From contig PLIG01000150.1 of the NCBI GenBank assembly GCA_003139255.1, forward strand, positions 494 through 49,211: a stretch of DNA of 48,718 nt, written 5' to 3'. Below are positions 8,727 through 18,588 of the stretch, piece after piece. Every line of letters begins with the position of its first letter. Position 1 is the stretch's first letter. A program made the translations under genes and the position numbers. The notes under the pieces were generated by a model. It was not told the DNA's origin and ran no database searches. It saw only the letters and a program-made list of their open reading frames with translations. Origin of the DNA: Acidimicrobiaceae bacterium. GTDB lineage: Bacteria > Actinomycetota > Acidimicrobiia > Acidimicrobiales > UBA8190.

Positions 8727-10451
8727 TCAAACGCCGACATAGTCGAAACCGGGCGCCGGTTCGCCCACCTGCCCTCTCGGCCCGTCGCCACGCCGGCGCC
8801 AGCGGGGAAGAAGCCGCTCGCGGTCGAACGGGGTGAGCGGAACCGTGAGGATCGCGAGACACGCGAGCAGTGCGAGGGCCACGCTAAGCGGGTTGGCGTG
8901 CAGCAGGTCCCATGCCAGCTGCCGGCCGCCGGGCAAACCCACGAAGACGGAGAAAACGGAAAGCCCGACGATTAGCGAACAGACCTTCCGCGTCGCCACC
9001 GGGGCGAGGAGGAGGAGCCCCCACGACAGGTACCACGGCTGGACCACCGGACCGAGCACCACCACGAGCAGCATCGTGAGCCCCATGGCGCGCAGGACGC
9101 CGACCTGGTCGCAGCGCAGCAACATCCTCACGCCCACCACCGCCGCTGCGCCGAGCCCGACGACGCGGGTCACCGACAACACGCTGTGAAGCGGTACGCC
9201 CACCCCCACCAGATGCGTGAGGTCGGTGATCACCATCCCCGCCCCCGTCGCCGGTGCCACCCACGAGCGGACCGTCCCGGGTGTGGCCAGGTTCATCACC
9301 CAGCTCCAGCCGAGACCCGTCACGAGAGTCAGCGCACCCATGACGGCGCCAGCCACCAGTCCGGCGGTGACCACCGGGCGCACCCGGGCGCGAAGCGGCA
9401 GGTCGGTGCCGGTCCAGTCCCAGGCGATGTAGAGGATCCCGAGGGCGGCTGGGATCTTCACCGCAGCCGCGAGCGAACAGAGCACGATGCCGGCGACGGG
9501 TCTACCGCGTTTGGCAACCGCCAGGCCGGCCAGCATCAGGCCGAGCATCAGGGCGTCGTTGTGGGCCCCCCCTACGAGGTGCAGGATCGTAAGCGGGTTG
9601 AGCACTGCCAGGGTGAACACGTACGCGGCGTCACGTCCCATGCTGCGGGCCAGGGTGGGGATGCTCAGGGCGATCAGCCCTACGCCACCGAGCGCGAGCA
9701 GGCGTAGCAACAGCAGATCGGGCACCTCCTGGTGAAACGAGATGCTCGTGATAATGCCGTCGAGCTTCATGAACAGAGGCCCGTAGGGAGCGGGTGTGTT
9801 CAGCCAGAGCTTGTCCACCAACGTCACCGACGGAACCCCACCAAGCACCCCCGGGCCGTAGTGGTAGGGGCTTATGTGATGGCTCATCATCTCGCCTTGA
9901 GCCACGTAGCTGTAGACGTCGCGGCTGAAAAGAGGGGGCGCGAGCAACAGAGGTAGCACCCACAGGGCGAAGACCCCCACCAGCTTGCGCACGGGCACTC
10001 CCTGTAGCTGGGATGTGGCGCGTATGAGGCTGTACCAGGCGCGCATCAGGAGCACCAGCCCCCCGTAGACAGCCACCAGCCCGAGGAAGAGGCCGTGCGT
10101 CGAAGGTTTCGCTCCCGAGGCGGGCACTCCGAAGAACCACGCGCCGGCCTGCTTCAACACGAAAGGCGAGCGCTGCTGGGAGACTCCCGCGGTGATGGCA
10201 GTGACGGCGATGCATCCGAGGATCGCGGGTCGCACTAGAAGACGTGAGCCGTCACCGGCAACCGAAGAGGGGGTGATGTCGGGACCGACGAGGGCGTTGA
10301 AGGGCCAGCGCGACCGCACCGCCTCGTCCCACGCGGTCAACCTGTCGAGAACTCTCGGCACGGCAGGCACTGCTGCCAAGCGACGAGCCGGCCCACGTAT
10401 CAGGCGGCCGAAGAACCCACGAAGATCGGTCTTGGTCGCTTCGCCCGTCAC
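8727..10451 (-). CDS. mptB: Polyprenol-phosphomannose-dependent alpha-1,6-mannosyltransferase, MptB-like
   Basis: The 574-residue integral membrane protein has about a dozen hydrophobic helices. After the first helices it carries FSRDVYSYVAQGEMMSHHIS near residues 176-195, followed by PYHYGPG and APYGPLF. This Asp-bearing periplasmic loop is typical of GT-C glycosyltransferases of the MptA/MptB group, which extend lipomannan-type alpha-1,6-mannan with polyprenyl-phosphate mannose in mycobacteria and relatives. The family call is firm but the sugar specificity is inferred. The start is GTG 10451; a promoter TTGACG-17-TAGCTG lies at 10501-10529. The C-terminal 45 residues are charged and cytoplasmic. 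It fits with the other polyprenyl-linked glycan genes nearby (GtrA, UppP, the Alg5-like transferase). Confidence 0.85.
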   Translation of the reverse strand: MTGEATKTDLRGFFGRLIRGPARRLAAVPAVPRVLDRLTAWDEAVRSRWPFNALVGPDITPSSVAGDGSRLLVRPAILGCIAVTAITAGVSQQRSPFVLKQAGAWFFGVPASGAKPSTHGLFLGLVAVYGGLVLLMRAWYSLIRATSQLQGVPVRKLVGVFALWVLPLLLAPPLFSRDVYSYVAQGEMMSHHISPYHYGPGVLGGVPSVTLVDKLWLNTPAPYGPLFMKLDGIITSISFHQEVPDLLLLRLLALGGVGLIALSIPTLARSMGRDAAYVFTLAVLNPLTILHLVGGAHNDALMLGLMLAGLAVAKRGRPVAGIVLCSLAAAVKIPAALGILYIAWDWTGTDLPLRARVRPVVTAGLVAGAVMGALTLVTGLGWSWVMNLATPGTVRSWVAPATGAGMVITDLTHLVGVGVPLHSVLSVTRVVGLGAAAVVGVRMLLRCDQVGVLRAMGLTMLLVVVLGPVVQPWYLSWGLLLLAPVATRKVCSLIVGLSVFSVFVGLPGGRQLAWDLLHANPLSVALALLACLAILTVPLTPFDRERLLPRWRRRGDGPRGQVGEPAPGFDYVGV

Positions 10452-10500
10452 CTCGAACCCATCAGCTCGGATTTGGTCCCCTGGTCAAAGGTAGACCACC

Positions 10501-10529
10501 CAGCTACCTCCACAGGGCCTGCCCGTCAA
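10501..10529 (-). promoter_or_regulatory. Candidate promoter of mptB
   Basis: On the minus strand TTGACG (10524-10529) and TAGCTG (10501-10506) are 17 bases apart, about 50 bases before the mptB start. The -10 box lacks the final T. Confidence 0.4.
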
Positions 10530-10633
10530 CAAGCTCCTGTCAGAAACGGAGAATCTTCGTAAAGACATTGTAATGAGGTGTTGCCCAAAGGCAAGTCGGT
10601 GGAGCCAACGCGGCGACGTCCGGGTGAGACACC

Positions 10634-10668
10634 GTCTGTGGGCCGGAAAGTGTCTGTGGGCCGGGAAG
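10634..10668. repeat. Tandem duplication of the tRNA-Tyr 3' end
   Basis: GTCTGTGGGCCGGAAAG (10634-10650) is followed by GTCTGTGGGCCGGGAAG (10652-10668), an 18-base period. The second copy is the 3' terminus of tRNA-Tyr plus flank; the first is a partial extra copy just downstream of the gene. Confidence 0.8.
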
Positions 10669-10738
10669 GATTCGAACCTTCGTAGGCAATGCCGGCAGGT
10701 TTACAGCCTGCTCCCTTTGGCCGCTCGGGCACCGACCC
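10657..10738 (-). tRNA. tRNA-Tyr (GTA)
   Basis: The minus strand has acceptor stem GGGTCGG/CCGGCCC (one U-G pair), a long variable arm as expected for class II tRNA-Tyr, anticodon stem GCAGG/CCTGC with loop CTGTAAA (anticodon GTA), and T loop TTCGAAT. The discriminator is A and CCA is not encoded. Confidence 0.95.
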
Positions 10739-10843
10739 GCAGCGACGTTACCGCGAGGGCCACAGGCCCGTTGCAGACACCTTCTCCAAGGCACCGCGCG
10801 GCCGGCGGGCCACCGAGTCCAGGGCACGCACTGCACGCAGCAT

Positions 10844-10849
10844 TAGGGT
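10844..10849 (+). promoter_or_regulatory. -10 box (TAGGGT) of leaderless yajQ
   Basis: TAGGGT ends 7 bases before the yajQ ATG, and no Shine-Dalgarno sequence lies between. The start is therefore probably leaderless. Confidence 0.55.
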
Positions 10850-10856
10850 CTCACTC

Positions 10857-11345
10857 ATGCCGACTTTCGACGTCGTCTCCGAGGTGGACATGCAAGAGGT
10901 TCGTAACGCGGTGGACCAGGCCAATCGCGAGGCTGGAACACGATTCGACTTCAAGGGCACCGATTCTTCGGTCGAGCTCGGCTCGGGGGAGCTGGTTCTT
11001 CACTCGACCACCGAAGATCGCCTGCGCGCCCTTCACCAGGTGCTCGAGGAAAAGCTCGTCCGCAGGCAGGTATCCCTGAAAGCTCTCGAGGACAAGAAGG
11101 CTGAGGAGGCCGCCAAGGGAACGGTCCGCCAGCACATCGCGATCCACGCGGGCATCTCCGCTGACAACGCCAAGCGCATCAACAAGTTCATCAAGGACAT
11201 GAACCTGAAGGGGGCCTCCTCGCAAACTCAGGGCGACCAGGTCCGGGTGTCCTCGAAGAAACGCGACGATCTACAGACGGTGATCCAAGCGCTCAAGGAA
11301 GGGGACTTCGGCATCCCCCTCCAGTGCACCAACTTCCGCGACTGA
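10857..11345 (+). CDS. yajQ: YajQ-family nucleotide-binding protein
   Basis: The 162-residue protein matches the YajQ/DUF520 family over its full length. It starts MPTFDVVSEVDMQEVRNAVD and has the family segments FDFKGTDSSVEL, SKKRDDLQTVIQALK and DFGIPLQCTNFRD. YajQ proteins bind nucleotides, and in Xanthomonas a member is a cyclic-di-GMP effector; no role is known here. A longer frame to 10689 would cover tRNA-Tyr, so ATG 10857 is chosen, supported by the -10 box at the leaderless distance. The last 75 bases overlap the 3' end of the gtrA-family gene on the other strand. Confidence 0.93.
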   Translation: MPTFDVVSEVDMQEVRNAVDQANREAGTRFDFKGTDSSVELGSGELVLHSTTEDRLRALHQVLEEKLVRRQVSLKALEDKKAEEAAKGTVRQHIAIHAGISADNAKRINKFIKDMNLKGASSQTQGDQVRVSSKKRDDLQTVIQALKEGDFGIPLQCTNFRD

Positions 11346-11951
11346 CGCGCTCTCGACAGCAATCTGCCCTCGGACCGAGGCAGCCTCCGGCCGATCGAGC
11401 GCGAAACCCTGTTCTGCGCTGACGGCCGTCGCCTGCCTCGTCGCGATTCGCGCGATCTTTGCCTCGCTGTGCGCTTCGGCCCTCGGGCGATGGCGGAAGA
11501 GCTGCTCGAAGACCAGAAACTTCCCAACCCAAAGAACACCGTAGGCGGCCAAGTTCGCGCCTAGGACGATCACCGTATGCCCGAAGTGGTGAAGCTGGTG
11601 CGAGTCACTGAAATCGCGGGCCATAGCGGCTGCCCAGGTGGACAGCGCCAAACCGGCGAACGAAACGAGCCAGAACGGAAGGACCTCCTTCACCAGGTGC
11701 GACCGCCCCGCCTTGCCCCACGCCCAGCGGCGGTTCAAGTAGTACGAGGGCACCGTTGCAACCGCGTTGGCGAAGACAGCGGACGGCACCTCCGACCAGA
11801 GGTGAGCCACGCCGAACACGAGGCCAAGGACCCCGAGAGACACAATGGTCGAGATCACCGACACCATCGTGTAACGAACCAACTTCTTGCCATAAGGGGT
11901 CTGGTACACGCGCCGAAGGCGCTCGAAACTCTCCGCGAGCGTGCTGGGCAT
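11271..11951 (-). CDS. GtrA-family membrane protein
   Basis: The 226-residue protein has the GtrA domain in its first 160 residues: KLVRYTMVSVISTIVSLGVL, then ANAVATVPSYYLNRRWAWGK (the conserved NRxWxF-like motif), with four predicted membrane helices ending near WVGKFLVFEQLF. GtrA proteins are thought to move polyprenyl-phosphate-linked sugars across the membrane or to assist glycosyltransferases. The last 65 residues are a hydrophilic, non-conserved tail, longer than usual, and its coding DNA overlaps yajQ by 75 bases. I chose ATG 11951 rather than GTG 11960 because a TAAGGT -10 box overlaps the GTG and lies 7 bases from the ATG. Confidence 0.88.
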   Translation of the reverse strand: MPSTLAESFERLRRVYQTPYGKKLVRYTMVSVISTIVSLGVLGLVFGVAHLWSEVPSAVFANAVATVPSYYLNRRWAWGKAGRSHLVKEVLPFWLVSFAGLALSTWAAAMARDFSDSHQLHHFGHTVIVLGANLAAYGVLWVGKFLVFEQLFRHRPRAEAHSEAKIARIATRQATAVSAEQGFALDRPEAASVRGQIAVESASVAEVGALEGDAEVPFLERLDHRL

Positions 11952-11958
11952 CTGTGCC

Positions 11959-11964
11959 ACCTTA
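11959..11964 (-). promoter_or_regulatory. -10 box (TAAGGT) of the gtrA-family gene
   Basis: On the minus strand TAAGGT lies 7 bases before ATG 11951 and contains part of the alternative upstream GTG codon, which would then not be transcribed as a start. Confidence 0.5.
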
Positions 11965-12147
11965 CCCCCGCATCATGGCCGAACCTCGTACGCGACGCTC
12001 AAAGCGGTCTCTCAGGAAGGGGGCTGGAGGGCGATTCCCCTGGACAGGTCCACGAGCCACAGACTGCTCGTTCCTGGTAGTTCCTGAGCGGCCGCGAAGT
12101 TGCGCCGGGTGAACACTTGCGGTCGACCCGTAGGCGCCTGGAATGAT

Positions 12148-13014
12148 GTGCCCGTGGGCGAGGCCCTGGACTCCCTGGTGAAGCTGCTCGACATCGAGCC
12201 GATCGAGGTCAACATCTTTCGGGGTGTCGGCCCCGACGAGCACCGCCTGCGTATTTTCGGGGGCCAGGTGGCCGCCCAGTCGCTCATGGCAGCCGGACGA
12301 ACCGTGGAGCGGGGCCGGGTTCACTCGCTGCACTCGTACTTCTTGCGCCCCGGCGACCCGAAGGCCCCGATACTCTACGAGGTCGATCGCATCCGCGACG
12401 GCCGGTCGTTCACCACACGACGGGTCCTGGCGATCCAGCACGGGGAAGCCATCTTCAACATGGCGACGTCGTTCCACGTCGACGAGGAAGGCCCTCTCGT
12501 CCATCAGCTGCCCATGCCCAAAGTGCCCCTGCCCGATGAGTTGAAGCCCCTTTCGGAGCGGCTCGAACCCTTCCGGGACCAGCTCGCCGATTGGTTCGCG
12601 CGCCCCCATCCCATCGACCAGCGTCACGTTGGCGAACTGCCGTGGATCGCCCACGAGAGCCGCGAGCCAGTCCAACGACTGTGGATCCGAGCTGACGGCA
12701 CGCTCGGCGACGACCCGCTTCTCCACGCGTGCGTGGCGGTCTACGCCTCCGACATGTCGCTGTTCGACACGATGCTGGCTCCGCACGACGTGCGATGGCA
12801 CGGTGCAGAGTTCATGGGGGCCAGCCTCGACCACTGCATGTGGTTCCACCGGCCGTTCCGGGCGGACGAATGGCTGCTCCACGACATGGACAGCCCCAGT
12901 GCCTGTGGGGCGAGGGGCCTGGCTCGTGGCTTTCTGTTCGCTCGCGACGGGACGCTCGTGGTCTCCATGGTCCAAGAGGGCCTCATGCGTGTCATCACCC
13001 GCCCCTCGCCTTGA
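12148..13014 (+). CDS. tesB: Acyl-CoA thioesterase II
   Basis: The 288-residue double-hotdog enzyme hydrolyses acyl-CoA to free acid and CoA. With GTG 12148 as start, the length and numbering agree with E. coli TesB. The three catalytic residues fall at Asp202 (YASDMSLFDT), Ser226 (GASLDHCMWFH, where E. coli has Thr) and Gln276 (VQEGLMR). The N-terminal LVKLLDIEPIEVNIFRG and the FGGQVAAQSLMAA motif are typical. GTG 12154 is an alternative start two codons later. It is divergent from the gtrA-family gene and converges on gltA. The physiological acyl chain length is not evident. Confidence 0.93.
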   Translation: MPVGEALDSLVKLLDIEPIEVNIFRGVGPDEHRLRIFGGQVAAQSLMAAGRTVERGRVHSLHSYFLRPGDPKAPILYEVDRIRDGRSFTTRRVLAIQHGEAIFNMATSFHVDEEGPLVHQLPMPKVPLPDELKPLSERLEPFRDQLADWFARPHPIDQRHVGELPWIAHESREPVQRLWIRADGTLGDDPLLHACVAVYASDMSLFDTMLAPHDVRWHGAEFMGASLDHCMWFHRPFRADEWLLHDMDSPSACGARGLARGFLFARDGTLVVSMVQEGLMRVITRPSP

Positions 13015-13069
13015 TCGTACTGCCGATCACACCGGGCACCGCAGCTCCGGGACTCGTTTAAGCGAACGG

Positions 13070-14338
13070 TCAGCGATTTTCGAGCGGCACGTACTCGCGC
13101 TGCGCTGCGCCGATGAACAGCTGTCGGGGACGGACGATCTTGGCATCCTGCTCAAGCAGCTCCTGCCAGTGCGCAAGCCATCCGGAGGTCCGGGGAATGG
13201 CGAAGAGGACGGGGAACATCTCGAGGGGAAAGCCCATAGCCTGATAGATGAGCCCCGAGTAGAAGTCGACGTTCGGGTAGAGCTTCCGACTAGTGAAGTA
13301 CTCGTCTTGGAGCGCGACCTCCTCGAGTTTCAAGGCGATGTCGAGGAGCGGGTTCTTGCCGGTGACGGCGAACACCTCGTCGGCAATGCGCTTGATGATC
13401 TTGGCCCGGGGGTCGTAGCTCTTGTAGATGCGGTGGCCGAACCCCTGTAGCAGCGCGTGGCCACCCTTGACCGAGTTGATGAACGCGGGCACGTTCTCCG
13501 TCGACCCGATCTCACCAAGCATGCGGATCACCGCCTCGTTGGCTCCCCCGTGGCGAGGGCCGTAGAGGGCAGCGCACGCGGCCGCACAGCACGAGTACGG
13601 GTCGGCATGGGACGAGCCCAGGATCCTCATCGCAGTCGTGGAACAGGCTTGCTCGTGGTCGGCGTGGAGGATGAACAGGACGTCCAGAGCTCGCGCAAGG
13701 GCGGGGTTCACGTCGAAGCGGGGCTCGGCCACCTTCCACATCATCGAGAGGAAGTTCGAGCAGAAGTCGAGAGAATTGTCCGGGTAGACGAAGGGCATCC
13801 CCACGCTGAAACGGTGGGCAGCTGCAGCAAGGGTCGGCGTCTTGGCGATCACCCGGATGATCTGGCGCCACCGCGACCCGGGATCATCGATGTCCTTGGC
13901 CTCGCGATAGAAGGTCGACAGCGCCGCCATCGCGGATACAAGTATTCCCATGGGGTGGGCGTCGTAGTGGAAACCCTCGAGGAACCGCTTGCGTACGTTC
14001 TCGTGGATGAATGTGTGGTACGTGATCTCGTGGCTCCACAGGTCTAACTGCTCGGTGGTGGGAAGTTCGCCGTGCAGCAGCAGGTAAGACACCTCCAGAT
14101 AGCTCGACCGCTCAGCGAGCTCCTCGATCGGGTAGCCGCGGTAGCAAAGGACACCGTTTTCCCCGTCTACGAAGGAGATGGCGCTCTCGCACGTGGCTGT
14201 AGCGGTGAGGCCGGGATCGTAGAACACGATGCCCGGCAGAACCTTCTGCCACTCGCTGGCCGGTACCCCTCCCTGGCGGATCGGGATCTCAAGCTGGCTA
14301 CCCGTCCGGTTGTCGATGATTGTAATGCTCTCTGCCAC
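13070..14338 (-). CDS. gltA: Citrate synthase
   Basis: The 422-residue enzyme condenses acetyl-CoA with oxaloacetate. It is the long, hexameric type I form. The catalytic residues are His263 (GPRHGGANEA), His302 (GFGHRIYKSYDPR) and Asp358 (YPNVDFYSG). The N-terminal domain with the double-Cys motif near residues 50 and 65 is intact, so NADH sensitivity is possible but not shown. The start is GTG 14338, with AGGAGGG 10 bases upstream. Unlike many neighbours it has a normal leader, with -10 TAGGAT at 14370-14375. In this window it links the ethylmalonyl-CoA genes to the TCA cycle. Confidence 0.96.
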   Translation of the reverse strand: MAESITIIDNRTGSQLEIPIRQGGVPASEWQKVLPGIVFYDPGLTATATCESAISFVDGENGVLCYRGYPIEELAERSSYLEVSYLLLHGELPTTEQLDLWSHEITYHTFIHENVRKRFLEGFHYDAHPMGILVSAMAALSTFYREAKDIDDPGSRWRQIIRVIAKTPTLAAAAHRFSVGMPFVYPDNSLDFCSNFLSMMWKVAEPRFDVNPALARALDVLFILHADHEQACSTTAMRILGSSHADPYSCCAAACAALYGPRHGGANEAVIRMLGEIGSTENVPAFINSVKGGHALLQGFGHRIYKSYDPRAKIIKRIADEVFAVTGKNPLLDIALKLEEVALQDEYFTSRKLYPNVDFYSGLIYQAMGFPLEMFPVLFAIPRTSGWLAHWQELLEQDAKIVRPRQLFIGAAQREYVPLENR

Positions 14339-14369
14339 GACGCTCGGGCCCTCCTGTCAGGTTGGATGG

Positions 14370-14399
14370 ATCCTACGGCGCTTGGGGCGTCACGGTTAA
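14370..14399 (-). promoter_or_regulatory. Candidate gltA promoter
   Basis: On the minus strand TTAACC (14394-14399) and TAGGAT (14370-14375) are separated by 18 bases, giving a leader of about 25 bases that contains the Shine-Dalgarno sequence. Confidence 0.45.
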
Positions 14400-14517
14400 A
14401 TGCGGAATGCTCTGGCACAAAAGAACAGCCTCTTCTGCGCCTGTGGTCCCACCTTCCCGGGCTCTTTCCCCACTCAGTCTCCCCCGGGCTTCTTTCGCTA
14501 CTTGGCCTCCCGGGCTT

Positions 14518-15909
14518 CTATCGCTGCTTGTTTCCTGCCCGGGTTCTCGTCCCAGCTCGTGAGCTCGCCGGCGCACGGATGACGTTCTCGATCAGAGGCG
14601 GCGACGTGGCGGCCGAGCGGCTGGGGTCGCCTGAATAGACGGCCGTGATCGCGTGAACGTCGGCAGCCGCATAGAACACCGAACAGGTCGCCTCACCGCG
14701 GCTCACCGGCTGGGCGGTACAAGTGGCGATCGGCAAGCTGTCGTCGTCGAACGCGACCGTCCCGTTGGCCGCGGGCAACCCTGTCAACGACGCGGACACG
14801 CGAACCGTATAGGTCACTCTCTTGCCCACCGCGATCGCGCTAGCCGACGGCAGCACCGACATGATCGTGACCGCTTTGTCCACCGCCACCGAAAACGACA
14901 TGACTACGGGACTTGCAGGCGTTGCCGGCGTTGCGACAACGCGTAGCGTGTAGGACGCCCCCGGGGCGACAGCAAGGGCGCGAAGCACTAGCGCGACCGA
15001 AGTGCCCGCAGCGATGTCGATCGTTGTCCCGAGAGAAGCGGTGCTCTGCGCGCCCGAGGAGGCTACTGAAGCCACCACCTCCACCCGATGCTCGTCCACA
15101 TTGCCCTGGTCGGCCACGACCACGTGCACACGCAGTGCAGCGCTCGGCGGGACGAGGACACCGGCCGCCGAGCGCTGCGACGGCGCCGGGACCGTGACAA
15201 CGTTTGTGATCGCGAGGCGGTGAGCCGGTGCCAGCGTAGGCGACCCGTTCACGGCCGCCACGAAGTCGCTAAGGGGCCCTGGTGCCCACAACGACGGATC
15301 CGACACCCATGTTGACGCAACGAGACGAGGGGATCCCGCTGCACGACGAAGTGACCTCCTGCAAGCCGCCCACAAGGCGTCGTCCGATTCGAGCGCGCCG
15401 CCCACCGAGCTCATGGATCGGACCGTGCCCGCCTCATCAGCGGCTCGTGCGCCGGCTCCGGTCTTTCCGCCGAGCACTCCTTCCAGGGCACCGCTGAGGT
15501 CTGCTAATGCCCGGGCTCGTCCGTCGATGGAGCGTGCGCAATCGGAAGCCGCTGTCGCTGCGGGAACGGGAGGTGTGATCGCATTGAACTGCCCTGCGAG
15601 GGCCTCGCTCGAAGTGGCCAGCGCGTCAAGTTCCGCGAAGAACTTCGCTCGATCGAGGGTAGGGCCCTCTCGCAACAACGTCATCAGATCGGTGCCCGAG
15701 GAGTCCGAAGAAACAACCAGAGGTGCAACCAAAGCGGCATAGCCACGATCCACCGTCCTGCGGTACGAACTGGACGCTGGAGAGATCTGCGACACGGTCC
15801 CGATCGTCAGGACGACCACAACCGCAATGCCACCGGCAAGGACGAGAGCCGGGAGTAATCTTCGCTTGAGCGCGCGCCGCCGCCGGAACCGGCGTCTCTG
15901 CCCGACCAT
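14518..15909 (-). CDS. Secreted or membrane-anchored protein with C-terminal bacterial Ig-like domain
   Basis: I do not recognise the whole 463-residue protein. It starts with a strongly basic stretch (about 12 Arg/Lys in the first 17 residues) and one hydrophobic helix (LLPALVLAGGIAVVVVLTIG), which would anchor it with the rest outside. Residues 45-200 are helical with no known domain. Residues 240-340 look like beta-sandwich modules. Residues 355-445 match the Big_3_5-type Ig-like repeat: KRVTYTVRVSASLTGLPAANG, FDDDSLPIATC, then HAITAVYSGDPSRSAATSPP. The C-terminus is basic. It stands alone between gltA and the sulfoquinovose synthase gene, on the same strand as both. A cell-surface role is inferred. 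Confidence 0.75.
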   Translation of the reverse strand: MVGQRRRFRRRRALKRRLLPALVLAGGIAVVVVLTIGTVSQISPASSSYRRTVDRGYAALVAPLVVSSDSSGTDLMTLLREGPTLDRAKFFAELDALATSSEALAGQFNAITPPVPAATAASDCARSIDGRARALADLSGALEGVLGGKTGAGARAADEAGTVRSMSSVGGALESDDALWAACRRSLRRAAGSPRLVASTWVSDPSLWAPGPLSDFVAAVNGSPTLAPAHRLAITNVVTVPAPSQRSAAGVLVPPSAALRVHVVVADQGNVDEHRVEVVASVASSGAQSTASLGTTIDIAAGTSVALVLRALAVAPGASYTLRVVATPATPASPVVMSFSVAVDKAVTIMSVLPSASAIAVGKRVTYTVRVSASLTGLPAANGTVAFDDDSLPIATCTAQPVSRGEATCSVFYAAADVHAITAVYSGDPSRSAATSPPLIENVIRAPASSRAGTRTRAGNKQR

Positions 15910-15958
15910 TTGAGCACCTTAGAACGTGCATCTAAGACCGCGGCGGCCTCCCCGGAGG

Positions 15959-17275
<1,317 letters not shown>

Positions 17276-17401
17276 TTAAGGCGTGACACGGTTCCCATAG
17301 AGGATGGACCAAGAACCTGGGAGGAAGCTGGGAAGCGTCACAGAACGCCCTATGAGAATGTGAACACGTGAAGAACAGCCGCTCGTCGCCAGGGCCCTCC
17401 T

Positions 17402-17429
17402 TTGTGGTGGAGGCAGGCGTTGGTACCCT
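17402..17429 (+). promoter_or_regulatory. Candidate uppP promoter
   Basis: TTGTGG (17402-17407) is followed after 16 bases by TACCCT (17424-17429), preceded by TGG as in extended -10 boxes. A small hairpin TCAGCC-CAC-GGCTGA follows in the leader (about 17440-17454). Confidence 0.4.
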
Positions 17430-17490
17430 GGCGGCGCCTTCAGCCCACGGCTGACCAGCCGGGATCTACAGCAATCAGAAAGGGCTCGAC

Positions 17491-18471
17491 GTGCCCCGGT
17501 TCCTTCCAGCGACAGCAGCGTCCTCCCACGTGCACTTGCACGCAACGGTGATCGCCTCGGGCTCTGTGGGTGGCGCTCACGGGCCGATCAGCATGCTCCA
17601 GGCTGTCATTCTCGGGGTCCTCCAGGGCGTGAGCGAGCTGTTCCCGGTCTCGAGCCTCGGCCACACCGTGCTCTTCCCGTCCCTGTTCGGCTGGCATTCG
17701 GTGGTGAAGGTGCAGTCCAACCCCGAGTCGTGGTGGCTCGCCTTCGTCGTCATGCTCCACGTCGGGAGCGCGATAGGCCTGCTCATCTACTTCTGGCGAG
17801 ATTGGGTCCGAATCATCACCGCCTGGTTCGCCACCTTGGCCAAGAGACGAATCGAGACGCCAGCGGAACGCCTGGCGTGGCTCATCGTCGTTGGCAGCAT
17901 CCCCACCGGGATCCTGGGGCTCCTCCTCGAGCACCCGTTGCGCGTCGCACTCGCGAAGCCTGAGGCCGCGGCGTTCTTCCTGATCCTCAATGGCTTCGTC
18001 CTCCTCGCAGCGGAGCGCCTTCGGCGCCGCTCCGAGGTGAGAATCCTGGCAGCCCGCCACGGCGCAAAGGAAGAAGGCAGCCGCAAGCTGGATACTCTGG
18101 GCTACAAGGAAGCCAGCTTGATCGGCGTGGTTCAGTCCACGGCACTGATAGCCGGGATAAGCCGAGAAGGTGTCTGCATGACAGCCGGGCTCGTGCGGGG
18201 AATGGACCACGAGGACTCGGCTCGTTTCGCCTTCCTGCTCGCCACCCCGATTATCCTCGCCGCCGGTCTCTTCAAATTCTCCGACCTGACAGGCCATCTA
18301 GGCAACGGGATACGCGGGCAGGCCGTTGTCGCCGCTGTCTGTGCGGCTGTGACAGCGGTGATCTCCGTGCGTTTCCTCATGAACTACTTCAAGACGAGGA
18401 CCCTCACGCCGTTCGGCATCTACTGCATTTTGTTCGGCGTGGCCATGGCCATCGTCACCGCAGTCGACTGA
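17491..18471 (+). CDS. uppP: Undecaprenyl-diphosphatase, UppP/BacA family
   Basis: The membrane enzyme recycles undecaprenyl pyrophosphate to the lipid carrier undecaprenyl phosphate. Family landmarks are AVILGVLQGVSELFPVSSLGH at the start of the conserved part and a second motif AGISREGVCMTAGL. Both differ from the common forms EFLPISSTGH and PGxSRSGxT, but the catalytic Glu, Ser, His and Arg positions are kept. About eight membrane helices follow. GTG 17491 has AAAGGG six bases upstream and gives 326 residues. ATG 17593 would give 292 residues, closer to the usual family length, so the start is uncertain. The carrier role fits the neighbouring polyprenyl-linked glycan genes. Confidence 0.88.
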   Translation: MPRFLPATAASSHVHLHATVIASGSVGGAHGPISMLQAVILGVLQGVSELFPVSSLGHTVLFPSLFGWHSVVKVQSNPESWWLAFVVMLHVGSAIGLLIYFWRDWVRIITAWFATLAKRRIETPAERLAWLIVVGSIPTGILGLLLEHPLRVALAKPEAAAFFLILNGFVLLAAERLRRRSEVRILAARHGAKEEGSRKLDTLGYKEASLIGVVQSTALIAGISREGVCMTAGLVRGMDHEDSARFAFLLATPIILAAGLFKFSDLTGHLGNGIRGQAVVAAVCAAVTAVISVRFLMNYFKTRTLTPFGIYCILFGVAMAIVTAVD

Positions 18472-18588
18472 GAAGCACCCTCCCCTCCGCAAGAGCGCGA
18501 CCGCCCAGGCGGGCGCTGTCGGTAGAGTGAGCCAGATAGCGCCGTCGCGCGCCGCTCGCACGCGAACGCCGGAACGGAGGGCTCGGTC

